A DNA stretch of 64,000 nt. Origin: Acheta domesticus (lineage: Eukaryota; Arthropoda; Insecta; Orthoptera; Gryllidae). How positions within the stretch are numbered: position 1 is the first letter of the stretch; each line of letters opens with the position of its first letter. The notes beneath the pieces were generated by a model that worked only from the letters and a program-made list of their open reading frames with translations, was not told the origin of the DNA and did no database searches. The DNA lies in the NCBI GenBank assembly GCA_031308135.1, contig JAHLJT010000631.1:220079584-220143583 (forward strand). The letters run 5' to 3'. Made by a program: the position numbers and the translations under genes. Below are positions 34,913-47,600 of the stretch, in pieces.

Positions 34913-35484
34913 CTAGTGATGCTACAGAATGGCAAAGACTTTCCCGTATTAGTTTTCTATTTCCTTGGGTCTTCGCTAGCTATATGGAATTGCCACATAC
35001 TCTTTCTTGCCAGCCGCCATCTGTCACCGCCAAAAGTACATTTTTTTGTATACCAACATTATAAACAACCCTTTTCAAATAAAAAAAATCGTTCATAATA
35101 TGGCATATTATTGCACGAATCATTACGTCATTGCTATTTCTGCACGAAATATGAGCGATCACTGACGTAATAGTCAAGGTCCCTATAAATTATTAGTTAT
35201 GGAGTTTAAAGAAGGCAGTGGTACCATGTAAATAATTGCAGTGCGCGCAGTAAAATTAAATACGTTATGAAAAAACTTACTTTTAAAAACGGATTTATTA
35301 ATTTATTACTCCTTTAAAATTACATTTTGTTTTTATTCGGTAATATAACAAGAACGACATATTAAGAACAACAAAAACATCAAAATAATTCTTGTGAACA
35401 TGTACATTAATTGTACAATTTGATAAATGTGTCAGTGACACCAGAACATGCATTTATATCTACAATGCTTGTTTTATCTTTGTT

Positions 35485-36600
35485 TTATGCACTAAACAAT
35501 ACCTTGTTAGCTATTTGAATCTTGTTATTCACCGATTCTTCGATGTATGACTCAGGTACACTAGTAGACCGCCATCCTCCATGACGTTTAAGTGTAGTGA
35601 TATCACCACCATTATCTGCGAGAAACGTCGCGGATTATTCTCCTAAACGAATGAATAGAGTACTTTTCTGCATTTGGTAATTTTAAAAAAATTGCAATAT
35701 TTTTTAGTATTTTCGGAAATGTAATGATACCAATTGGATTGCAACTGCATTTGCCATGATGGTAAAACAAAGAAAGATTTTTGTTTTAAACATGTAAGGG
35801 TCTTAAGGAATTGTAATTTCTACAGACTTCAACATAATTAGATTCTTCACTGGATACGATAGAAATTATTCTGCGCTTATCACTTTTATCGCTTTAATGT
35901 TCACTATCAAAACAGAACCTTTTTCTTTCACATCGTTGATGCACAAAGTGTTAAATTCGAAACTTCTACAAGCACCAAATATGCCAAAACAAGCAACAGC
36001 CTGAAAATAATACCAGTTATTAATACAATACACCAGTTATTAAATAAAATTTAAATATTATTACCTCTGTCATTATTATACCTTCATTAAAAGAAAAGTT
36101 TCATCATCAGCTTTTGTAAGAAATGTGTTTACATCTTGTTGGGAAAATACCACTGTCTGTAGAGGTTGATATCCCACATTTGCTTGTTTCATAAGTAAAC
36201 TTACTTTATCAATATTCCAGTATCAACTTCCATTATCAATATTGTCTTTGATCGTTAGCATTGCCTTTCATTTGGAATAAGTGCACCATAGTGTCGACGC
36301 TTTACGTGCTGTGGACTTAATGTTTAAAGAAGCATGCATTAAAATAACAGACGTCTTTATTCTAGCATGAGCATTATACTAACTTAACCAAACTGCTCCG
36401 ATAGATACGAAAGAACAGCAGTTTTGCAATATAAATTTCCATATTTTTTATCCATCAATTTCCTAAACTTTAAGCAGTCTTTCTCATAAAGTTTGCAAGA
36501 CTTTCTCGGCATCATAGCATTTTCTGCTTTTGCAGCTTCTTCACGATTCCTCTAGGCAAATCCATTATGTTTGAATAACGTCTTTCAAACTAATTGCCAC
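35485..36600 (-). pseudogene. Tyrosine recombinase, frameshifted
   Basis: In several frames the minus strand gives, in order: a SAM-like N-terminal helix region (MMPRKSCKLYEKDCLKFRKL, near 36500), VGYQPLQTVVFSQQDVNTFL, then ACFGIFGACRSFEFNTLCIND with the first catalytic Arg (about 35980). These are followed by HSFRR (the H-x-x-R box, 35639-35653), ITTLKRHGGWRSTSVPESYI with the third-box His/Trp and the nucleophile Tyr, and a stop at 35485. Spacing between the catalytic boxes is normal for the family. Stops occur after VISAE and between boxes, and HSFRR and LKRHGGW are in different frames, so it is dead. Confidence 0.78.
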
Positions 36601-36740
36601 TTGTAAACAAATTAGTTGCTTAGGTAGCATTCACGACGGCTAAACATGAAATCGAGAACAACTACGAATTACAATTTAACATCCAAATTAATTCCGCTCC
36701 CTTAAATCCTTATAAAACTGTTATACAAAAAATAGTGTAT

Positions 36741-36868
36741 GCAACTCGTTTATAATGTTACTTTTTTTCACTCATGAGAAGATATTACTGGACTCACTCC
36801 TAACGTCGTTTGTTAGGTAATATCTTCTTACTAGTGCAAAAAAGGACAACATTATAAACTAATTGCGT
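36741..36868. repeat. Imperfect palindrome upstream of the recombinase
   Basis: Arms of about 48 bp (36741-36788 and 36822-36868) are reverse complements with mismatches, containing GTTTATAATGTT and GAAGATATTAC, around a 33-bp loop. One arm includes the 12-bp AACATTATAAAC repeat also found at the other end of the module. Confidence 0.65.
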
Positions 36869-38345
36869 AATATGCTATTGTCATTTCCTTAATTTTTCGG
36901 TTTCGTACTGGTAGAACGGAAATATTAATTTTAGAATATTAAAGAACACAAAAACTTAATACTAAATAGCAATTTTCTTTTAAAAATTATGTGCCGTTTT
37001 AAAAAAAATTGCGTTTTAGTGCTACTAAAAATGCAAAATTTGAAGCTCCTCTTCACAGAATATGTTTGAGTTTTTCAAATACTTTATTTGAAGTTATTTC
37101 AAGTACGTACACTCACAAATATAATAATGTTTACAAATTGCTGGTAATGTGCTTATTAAGGATGTGAGAGATCTTTTAAAAAAATTACAATTATGTAATT
37201 TTCGAAAAAACCAAAAAAATAACTCAATATAAACTTTACGCTATACTCAAGAGTGTAATTAGCACTATCCATTACAAAAGTTTCAAGAAACAACTTGCAG
37301 CCATATATGAGAAAATGGCGTTTCAGAGTTTCTGAAAATGCGAAATTTTGAGCTACTTTTTACAGAAAACGGTTGTGTTTTCGAGAAACTTTACTTGGCA
37401 TTATTTAAAGCACCTGTACTCGTAAACAAAATACTGTGAAAAAATGGCTACTAATATAAATATTGTCGACGTGAGCAAACATGTGAAAAAATTTACATTT
37501 TTAAGTTTTGAAAAAACCAACCTATAGAGAAATGTGACTTTTATGTCATCTGATAGAGTACATTTACCACTATCGCTACCAAAAGTTTAAATAAAAGATT
37601 TGGAGCCGTATTTGAGAAAATCTTGTTTATTGTAACTTTTTAAAATTGCACATGTTGCACACAGTATTGCACGAATAATTACTAAAATTTTGAAAAACAT
37701 TTACGTGACCTTTATGAAAGAACTCAATATGCAGAACAAATTTTATTTTAAGAAAAAATCTCAATCTTCAATTTTGTAGTTGGGGAAAGACGCCGAAAAA
37801 AAATTCAAACTTTCACAATTTTCGAAAAGTCAAAGTTATCCGTGAAAATCGGACCTATGACATGTTAATAAATGTATTTTATTCTCTTCATACAAGAAAT
37901 TTAAAGAAAAAATTTGGAGCCGTTTTAGAGAAAAGTTTGAAAATGTCCGGGGGGCGTAATGTAAAGTACCCCCAAATTTTGAAGAATCTTTTTTAAAATC
38001 TCAAAGCTTTCACTAGAATAAGATCAAACGGGCAATATTTATTTTGGAAGAAATCGTACGTATGGTTTAGTTGCTAGCAGTGTTCACAGACGGACGGACA
38101 GACGGACGTTTTCCTTTCAATTGGTTTTTCGATATCAAGGACCCACAAAATAGTTTCTGGGTAAACCACGTGTTAGGGTATTTTTTTCATAATTTAGCAA
38201 ATGGTTTTATTCACTATTTTCGTTATCACGGCCCGGCAATTAATTTTTTTACGCCGAAAATTCCTCATTTTTTCGCGCAGAATAACATAACTTTCCATAT
38301 ACTACGTATATCACTCCATGTATACTTACGTATACGGGAAAGTAA

Positions 38346-41300
38346 AAATGGGGGCTCAAAAGTAGAAGTTTTCAAGGTATGGAGAGAGCGGAACCCAGAT
38401 ATGAGACTTAACCTAGACTCAAAAACGTTTGCCAGTCAACGACGAAACATACTCAGCAATGGAAAATTTACAGCAGAACAATTTGCTGACATTCAGAGCA
38501 AAGGGGAATATGTTCTTTGATCGAACTATCCGCGTGACGAATTTGAAAATGATGGTCCTGTTGAATTTTCATCTCTTTCCAATGAAATATATGTCAGTGG
38601 GGAAAATTCATCTGGCAATGAATTTCACGATAAGGACATGATGTGAAATCTCCTCCGACGCGAGATAGAAAGAGTTTGTCAATTTCCGTTTGAATCTCGT
38701 GCACCGTTGAGGAGAATATACGAAAATGCCGAAGCTAAGAGAGTGATAGAAACAGCAAATTCTGCCTTAAATGAGGTGGTAGAGACTCCCGGTAGAGATT
38801 TAGATATTACTGAAATCAATCACATCGCGTATGCAACTGGTTATCTGGTCTCTCAGATAATTTTGGGGCTAGCCAAGAACACCGACAGCGGACAGCAAAA
38901 CAGAGTAAACAGCCCAGTACCCCATGGACGAAGGGAATTATGAAACGGATAGCCGCCACTCGGCGTGAAATATCGCTCTTAGCTGAGGCATCTTCTAAAT
39001 CAATTGTCACCACTAAAGTTCAACGAAAGATATTGAATGTTGAACACAAATACCGAATTGAAAATGACACCAGCAGGCTAATCGTAGTTGAGGAGCTAAA
39101 AGAGAAAATTCAAGCATGGGCTCAACGAATGAGACGTTACAAACGAAGAATAGATTTCCGTGTACAGAACCGATTATTTGAAACCGACGCGAAGAGATTT
39201 TATCGCAATGTGACTCAAAAACCGAATGACAACGCTGTCACTCCTTCAAAAGATGACGTCGAATCATTTTGGGCAGAAATCTGGGAGGAGAGCAGATTCT
39301 ACAGCGAAGACGCATCTTGAATTCAATCTGAAGTTGATGCTACAGATGAGCTTGTAGAAACAGTGGAAGATGTTCACCAATTCTCGGAAGAGGACCTCTT
39401 ACAAGCAATTAAGAACATGGGAAACTGGAAATTCCGCGAGATTAATAAAATCCAGATTTATTGGATTAAGACATTAACAGCAATATATTATCATCTAGCA
39501 AAGGCTGTTAATAACATTTTAGAAAACCCAAAGAAATTCCCGGAATGGCTCATTCGGGGCATCATGTATCTGCTACCTAAAGCGGGAGACAGCTCTTTGG
39601 TGAAGAACTACAGGCCAATCACTTGTCTGCCAATAATGTACAAACATATAACTGCAGCCACAGCTGACAAAATGTACAGACACCTACAGAAGAATCATTT
39701 GATACCAGAAGAACAATAAGGACAGTAAAGGCTCTTATGGCTGTAAGGAAATCTTGCTACTGAATAAAGTCATCTTGAATGTTGTGAAGAAACGAAAACG
39801 TAAATTGAGCATGACTTGAATTAACTACCAAAAGGTCTTTGATAGTGTACCACACGACTGGATTTTGAAGACCCTGGAGATCTATCGATTTTACCCTACA
39901 CTTATTGAATTTTGCAAGCCTAGTATGAAATCGTGGAGTACCAGGTTACTAATCCACAGCGGAAAGTAAGCAGTAGAAATCAGAAGTATTCAGATTAACA
40001 GGGGTATTTTTCAAGAAGATTCACTATACCCTCTGCTGTTTTGCATTAGTTTGATCCCACTATCTTGACAGTTGTCGCAAGCTGACTTTGGTTACAAGAT
40101 CCATCGTGGTGAAAGGCCAACATTACATTTGTTTTACATGGATGATTTTGAAATGTTAGCTAAGAATGAAGCGATTCTCTCCCAAATGATGTCTGTCGTG
40201 AATGACTTTAGCAATGACACTTGCATGAAGTTTGGTCTTGAGAAGTGTCCAAAAATCAATTTAAAAAGAGGCAAACTGACAACGTCAGAGAGCGTTGAAG
40301 TTGATACGCACACTGTGATTCAAGATTATTAGTCAGGTAAAACTTACAAATATCTGGGTATTGAAGGATGTGAGAGCATCTCGAACGACACAATGAAAAA
40401 GAGAATTCGCAGGGAGTATTATATAAGAGTGAGACTTGTCCTGCAGTCCACTCTGAACTCAAGGAATAAAATATCAGCAATAGGTAGTTTGGCGGTGCTT
40501 GTAGTTGAGTACAATTCCGGACTAGTGGACTGGACTGAGCAAGAAATCCGCATCATGGATCGAAAAACCAGAAAACTGCTTACAATGCATCATGTTGCCC
40601 ACCCCCGAGCTGATGTACATATACTCTATGTGTCACGTAAGGAAGTAGGAAGAGGCCTCAGACAATATGAAGCCTCCTGGCACAATGCAATAATCGGGAT
40701 AGGAAAGTATGTACTCAGCCATCAAGATGACCCACTAATGAGGCAGGTCATGAAATCTGACCGAAGAATAGGAAACAGGCGTTGTAAGTGTAGCAAGAAG
40801 CATTGCGAACAAGACTATGCAAGACACCCAGAATGACAGAGACACTGAACTTCTGATGCTACTTAACATGAAATTTGAGACAAAAAAAATGTTAAAGAAA
40901 TCGTGGAGAGACAAACCACTCCACGGACAATATTTGAAACGAATTGACAACATGCAGATCAATAAAGATCAATCATTTATGTGGCTTAAAATGGGAAGAA
41001 TGAAGCCAGAATCGGAAGCACTTATAATAGCTGCCCGAGATCAGTCGCTGAGAACACATTATGATAGAGAGGTTCTCAAAAATTTCCGAATATGATAAAT
41101 GCCGTATTTGCCAGGAGCAAGTAGAAACCATTGATCATATTGTCTCAACTTGTGCAATCCTAGCAAAGACCGAATACCTGAAAAAACATTACAGGGTGTG
41201 TAGCTACCTCCACTGGCAGATCTGTACCGCCCTCACAGTTCCAAACACATGCCCCAAGTGGTACGAACACTCACCGAAACCGGTGACATCGGTTGGATTG

Positions 41301-41800
41301 TGTACAATATTGTACGACCAACAATTTCAAACGGTTCGCACGATAGCAGCAAACAAAGCGGATATAGTTATCCGGGATTTACAGAAAAAATCGTGTCTAC
41401 TTGTGGATGTTGCTGTGCCTTGCGATCAAAATGTCGTAACCAAGGAGGCAGAGAAACGTCTTAAATACAAGAGTTTGGAAATTGAGGTCAGCCAAATGTG
41501 GGGCGTAAAAGCACAGGTCGTTCCGATAGTTATCGGAGCTCTGGGATTTGTTCCGCAAAATTTGAGTAAGAACTTGTCTAAACTCCCAGGTAATCCAAAA
41601 GAATGGGAAGTGCAAGAAATAGCTTTATTTGGAACATCCCACATTTTGCGCAAAGTATTGTAGAGGCACCGATAGTCCCTAGATCTGCTCCTTAGGTAGC
41701 TGGTTGCAACGTGGAGTAGATTTTATATTCAGCCGACACATAAGATCTTAAGTCGTGATTTACAGGAATAATAATAATGATAATAACAATAACAATAAAA
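38346..41800 (+). pseudogene. Dong/R4-like LINE, copy E, 3' part
   Basis: It resumes with NGGSKVEVFKVWRERNPDMR and runs through the linker (38707-39320), RT (NYRPITCLPIMYKH, a decayed INYQKVFDSVPHDW, and the catalytic YMDDFEMLAKN), thumb (YIRVRLVLQSTLNSRNK), zinc knuckle (CRICQEQVETIDHIVSTC) and endonuclease (KADIVIRDLQKKSCLLVDVA). Stops and shifts are frequent around 38520, 38640, 39320, 39720 and 40330. The 3' tail is an (AAT)n-like run at 41768-41800. Confidence 0.87.
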
Positions 41801-42363
41801 GACAACACACGTGTCAACCAAACACACTAAATTAATTATTTGTGTATGTTAGGTCCTGAAATTTGAAATAAAATGCATTTTAAATCAGTAAAATCTAGAG
41901 TAACTAAATAGTGTGCATTTTAAGTAAAGATTACCATATGAACCCATTGCAATCCCATGTTTAAACTTGCATAATCTGTTTGGAAACATATACGGATTAT
42001 TTTAGAATGTTTTTCAATTCTTTTGAAAATGAGCATTTTGAAAAATCTCAAAATCAAAATTTTAAATTCAAATTTGGGAAACTTTTTGAACCGAATCATA
42101 AAGAAAGCTGCAAAATGACACCTGTTCCATCTCTCTATCTTAATATGGAGAGGTTCTTCATCAACTTAAAAATTTTCGGGAACCCAATTTTGTAAACTTT
42201 TATATGGGTGTATTTCACAAACGGGTGGAAATATTGTACTCAACGTTTGTAGTTTTCTTATTCTTCATTCATAATACCTATGTGTCAAATTTCATCTGAA
42301 TATCAAATGGTGAGGTAAAATTCTAATTAAAACTGTGTAGATTTAATATGGAATCACCCATCA
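41801..42363. repeat. Repeat block shared with 24945-25519
   Basis: The reverse complement of the block adjoining copy A, present here directly after the tail of copy E and ending GATTTAATATGGAATCACCC. See the finding on the inverted copies. Confidence 0.75.
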
Positions 42364-44359
42364 GCATCAGCATTATGACGCATCAGCCGAATGATAAGCA
42401 GAATCGCGATTGTCTCTGCTTTTTGATATTCGCGGGTTCCAATGGAGTTGATAGATAATTATCTTCTACTATGATATGATTTCTGTAGCAATTTGTGCAA
42501 CTCATTGTTAATAATAATTATTGTTGGAGGATCTATAAAAAGAGCTATTTTCGCCAACAAAAGACGATGTGTGATCTTTAAAATTTAACGTTGCAAGACA
42601 AATTTGGTTAGGATAAAATAGTTTTGGGGATACTTAATACCCGTAGGAGAACTTTAATATTTATGCTGGGTTATGTATAACTCTACATTTTAGTAATAAT
42701 TAAAATATTTATTCAAAATATAATTCTGTCTAAATAGTCAAGCGCACGTGAATTTTCGCTTCGATTTAGATTTTCCTGTGTACTCAGAAATGTGACAGAT
42801 TGATATTTCTTACAATATTTATTTTAACTTAGCACGGATTTAGATTGGGAACGTATTTTTACATATGTGGACATAATTCCGTCCGCGGCCACAATAAAGA
42901 GGCGGGAGGAGATAGGGAATCAAATTAAGTGATTATTCATTGTGTTGAAAGCTGAGAGACAATTCCGCGATGCGTGCAAGACATGACAGAACCACAAATG
43001 ACGTTTACTTTGTTTCTCAAAAAGGAGTCGCAATAGCAAAAGTTTTTGCATAATAAACAGTAAAAAAAATGTATAGAATATTCCAATCGTTTTTACACAT
43101 TTTTCAGACATTATCTATCTACCTGTGATGTTTGACTTATTGTTTTGACTTTGAGTTATTCTTCCTCAAACACATAGCTTAGCCGAAATAAATACGTATG
43201 CAAAAGGCCAACGTCGCGGCCAGTTAAATAGAGTTGTAACATAATGAATTCGAGTCGTACCCGGGAAATTTTATTTCTTTCCATATTAGTAAAAGCAAAG
43301 TGTAAGATTCAAGCTAGGGACAAATTTCCGTCAGAAAACGTGACAAAACTTTTAGGTGTAGAGCGAGTCATTAATAACAAAGAAAAAATCATTAATAACA
43401 AAGGAAGATATATTAGGGTTTGGAAAGTGAACGATCGTAGTGATATAACCCCCAACAAAGGTCTATGAAAAGGAAATAAGGGGAAGTGAATGATCTTGTG
43501 AACGAGCAGTTGATTAAAACCCGATTGATCGGTACAAAAAAATTTCCAAGTTTAGTGTTGCAAATGTGATAAAATATTTTTTCTCGTAAAAGAAGGGAAT
43601 ATTTAGAAGATTCTCGACATTGTTATTTGGAATTTTTTCATTTCTCATCAAGAAAAAAACTGGCGAGGTTTTGTCAGATCCGATCGCGCGTTCCTTCGTT
43701 CACAACTCTTGCGTCTAAGCCGTTAGCCTAAGACAGACGTATGTGTTTCTGCAACGGGATTATTTATGGGACGAATTGTATCTGAAAATTCATTGAATTT
43801 TCGCATTTGTGCAACTTAAAATATTGAATAAATTACTCTTATGTGACAAGAATGCTGTTCAATTTACACGAACCTATAGAATAGTACATTCTACTTATAA
43901 ATATTTCAGTTCAGCGTTATATAATTCTCGCTGGCAGTCGCTAAGGAGAGGTCATAAGAACAAAAATAAAACTCCCTGACGAGTTTCGACATTGTCAAAA
44001 ATTCAAAATTCATTTGCAGCAAGAAATCATTATAAATCTATGAAATAGTTATCGACTTGAAGAAAAACCCATCTACAGCCACTCTATTTATTCTCCAACT
44101 GTACACCACTTATAATCTAGTAAAAATATCTCTTATTTTCTCGTATTATTGGTAATGGACACGTAATATATTACAACTTTTTCCCTAATAGCACTTCATC
44201 CTTCTCTTAAAACTCTTAACGAGACGACGAACGAGAGACTGTAAAAAATATACCTTAAATAATTGACATTCGAAAAGCTTTAATAAAATTCTCGCTTCTA
44301 CAATTATTTTTCCATTCTTCGTACTCCATACATACAAACGTTTTCAAGGAATGAAAAAC
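42364..44359. other. No gene recognised
   Basis: AT-rich sequence. Open frames are short (up to 74 codons) and AT-coded; none has a recognisable motif, signal peptide or splice context I would trust. No repeat structure was seen by eye. Confidence 0.35.
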
Positions 44360-44433
44360 ACCTACCCCAGACAAAATTTGAAATAGAGCCCCCTGGCTTT
44401 TACAAACAAACGCTCTACCACTTCGATTAGGAG
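44360..44433 (-). other. tRNA-like sequence (SINE head or decayed tRNA)
   Basis: The minus strand reads from CTCCTAATCGAAGTGGTAGA to GTCTGGGGTAGGTG. The ends can pair as an acceptor stem (CTCCTA with TAGGTG, one mismatch). GAAGTGGTAGAGCG resembles an A-box/D-arm and TATTTCAAATTTTG a B-box/T-arm. The anticodon stem does not pair well, so a tRNA-derived SINE relic is likelier than a working tRNA. Confidence 0.35.
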
Positions 44434-44639
44434 ACGACTCTTCAAGATGTCACAAATGCAGTAATTTGCCTATTACGATGTTGTTGACAATAGAAAATTG
44501 TCTTGAAAAATCTCAGAAACTGTTGGAAATTGAAACTAAACTGTGAATTAAATTTATTTTAAAATCTAATATTGAAGAAAAGATTGAATTAGAATATAAA
44601 TGTCAAGGTTATACATTCAGAGATTTTAGTTGGAGTTTT

Positions 44640-47600
44640 ATAGGAAGCCCATTGGATATTTTTTTAATTTTCAAAAAATGGCAGCAAATTTTTTATTAAA
44701 TTTTGACTTTAGATAGAGTAAAAGTCACTTAAGAAAATGAAGCAGGTCACATTTTCGTTGAAATGCGTTATTTTTAAAAAATTGAAGTAATTCAATTTTT
44801 TTCATCTTCATTCAACTACAATCATTAGGATTTTTACTTAATGAAATCTATTCATTATACCCAGATCTTTAAATAAAGTTGTGTTTAAGCTTTTGAAAAT
44901 ATGAATATTTTTAGTTATATTGCATCAAAGAAGCAATTTATAAATTTTTAACAATTATTCTCTCAGAAACGGCATAATTTTTTCCAAATTTTCCTCCTAT
45001 GTAGCTCCCTATCTCAAAGCGTCGACTAGAACCAGATCGACCGGGGAATATCCATTTTGAAAGAAATCGTACGTATGGTTTATGCGCCAGCAGTGTTCTC
45101 GGACGGACGGACGGACGGACGGACATTAACATTTCCGCCAAAAATTGGCCATTTTTTCACGCAGCATTACATAACTTTCCTTATATTACGTATATCACTC
45201 CGTGTATACGTACGTATATGGGAAAGTAAAAATGGCGAATTTTCGGCGAAACAAAATTCATTGCCGGGTCGGGATAGCGAAAAAATGAATAAAACCAGTT
45301 GCTAAATTAAAAAAAATGCCTTAAAACGTGGTGTATCCAGAATTTCTGTTTTGTAAGTCCTTGATACCGAAAAACCAATTGAAAGCAAAACGTCCGTCCA
45401 CCTATCTAGGACCTAAATGATGCATACGATTTTTTCCAAATCGAAGAAACCCTTGTCCACCTGGCCTGCGTCGAAGCTCTAAGATTTTGAAAAACATTCA
45501 TTAACTTTTGGGGGTACTTTACATTGAAGCCCCCGAACATTTAAAAATTTTCTCAAAACCAGCTCCAAATTTTGTCTTTAAATTTCCTATAAGAATGCAG
45601 TAAAATACACTTATTAAGGTGGCATAGGACCGATCTTTACTGTTAACTTTGAATTTTTGGAAATTGCAAAAGTTTGAATTTTTTTCGGCCTCTTCCTGCA
45701 ACTACAAAATTGAAGATAGAAATTTTTCCTTCAAATAAAATTTGTTCTCTAAAGTGAGTTATTTCACTAAAGTCATGTATATTCTATTTAAAAAACTAAT
45801 AATTTTCTCGCAACATTGCGTGCAATATGTGCAATTTAAAAAAACAACACAAAAAACGATATTTTCAGAAAAATGGTACCAAATTTTTTCGTTAATCTTT
45901 TAGCATTGATAATGCTAAATATACTCTATCAGATGAAATAAACGTCGTATTGCTTATACCTTCTTTGGTTCAAAAAGTACAAAAATGTCTGTTTTTTGAC
46001 TTGTCGCTCACGTCGTCAAAATTTACATTATATATGTATTTTATTTTTCAGGGCGTTTCATCACACATAAGCTTCAAAGTATCTCTAATGATAGTTTTTG
46101 AAATGTCCGTAAGTAGGCCATATTAAGGGAACTAAAATGGAAATTTTCTGAAATGTTCGAACGAAATTTTCTCAAAAAACTATTGGAAATTTTTCGCCGA
46201 TATTCTCATCAATGGAAAAGAGTCAAACTCCCTCCCATATTCCAGAATCTTGATTTTGGGGCTAAAAATTAACATAATGCTAAAAAATGTAGGTGTTTTT
46301 AATCACACACAGAATGAAAAGTATTTATTGCACGGAAACGAAAAGTAAACCATCGCGTCAATTGAAAAGTTTTCTGAATATTTTGTTTTATAACATTTTC
46401 TCGAATTATTGTAAATATTCCCGCAATTGTGATTTTTTACACCTGTTGTATTTGCTCACAAAGGGAAATAGAGAGTGATTTTGAAATTAAATTGTTTACC
46501 ATGACAAAGTTTTTATTAAACAATATGTGTTTTTTTCTCGATTCAGAAAAATTTACACGAAAGAAAATTTGTCACTGAAATTTAGAGAGAATATTAAGTA
46601 TATGTATGTGTCAGTCATAATACATATTAGTGTTGTGGATTGAGGGTCATCGTAGTGTATTACTTATGTTGTGATTTTATTTCATGTGCGTTTTTTCGAA
46701 TAACTTTATTACTGAAATAGTTCACTTGCGGTTTCTGGCTGCGACCATTACTGCTGTGTATGTTAATACTACATTACTGCTGTATCTTATGCCAATTTAA
46801 TTTGCCGCTAAAAAGTACGGAAGTATTTGAAAAATGTACGTGCAATTGGACAATGAATAATGAAACTATAATTTGGGTTCAACATTTTTGAATCGTTTGC
46901 AGTTAAAATATTTTGTTTAGTCAAGGTATTGCTTCCCTGTTTCAAGTATTTGAAGTAATGTTAATTCGTGGTAATATTTATATTAGTGGCGATTTGTTCT
47001 CATTATTGTATATGCGAATACATTTGCTTTAAATAATGTCTGGTAAACTTTCTTGAGAACTTAATCGTTTTCTGTGAAAGCTACTTCAAAATCTCACATT
47101 TTTAAAAACATTCAAACGCCATTTTCTCATAAATTGTTTCAAATTGTTTCTTAAAACTTTTCGAACGGATAGTGCACATGGCACGTAAGCGACGTAAAGT
47201 TCGACGCGACAAGTTCAATGCGACCTAAAGTTCAATTTTGGGTTGTTGTTTTTTTTTTTGTTGTTTTTGCAAAAATTACATAAATGTACTTTTTTGAAAG
47301 ATCTCTCATATCGTTAATATGCACATTTCTAGAAAATTGTAAACACTATTATATTTGTAAGTTAATGCTCTTCAAATTACTTCAAATGATGTTTTTCGAA
47401 AACTCAAAATTTTCTGTGAAAAAGAGCTTCATATTTCGCATTTTTAGTAGCCCCTTAAACGCCATTTTCTTAGGAACGGCTGAAAATTTTTCAAAGAAAA
47501 TTACCATTTAGGAAAAACTTTTAGTGTTCTTTTATATTCTAAAATTAATATTTCCATTCTATCATTAAGAAACCGAAAAATTAAAAAAATATCAAACGGT

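Larger units (their letters stand above)
35049..36879 (-). mobile_element. Crypton-like insertion inside H4
   Basis: Sister copies H5 and H6 are continuous across this point (AAATTAAGAAAATGTCAACA-like sequence), whereas H4 has 1.83 kb extra. The extra block encodes a tyrosine recombinase. A 12-bp direct repeat AACATTATAAAC lies near each end (35055-35066, 36848-36859) and the block has no terminal inverted repeat of the DDE type. Crypton elements have such a plan. Border positions are good to a few bases only. Confidence 0.6.
34913..38345 (-). mobile_element. HINE/DINE-1-like element H4, complete, 3433 bp
   Basis: Both ends are fixed by comparison with the uninterrupted copy A. On the minus strand the element starts TTACTTTCCCGTATACG and ends with GGGAAAGT, an imperfect hairpin (TGCCATTCTGTAGCA) and CACTAG, inserted between two Ts with no target duplication. 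The 12-bp ACTTTCCCGTAT at the 5' end is inverted as ATACGGGAAAGT near the 3' end (asymmetric terminal inverted repeat). A GTCY-type microsatellite lies near the 5' end. These are the known features of Helentron-associated elements such as DINE-1. A tyrosine recombinase module sits inside. Confidence 0.8.

Noticed and set aside
44360..44433. A functional tRNA gene
   Set aside because: The anticodon stem does not pair and the T-loop deviates, so it is kept only as a tRNA-like relic.
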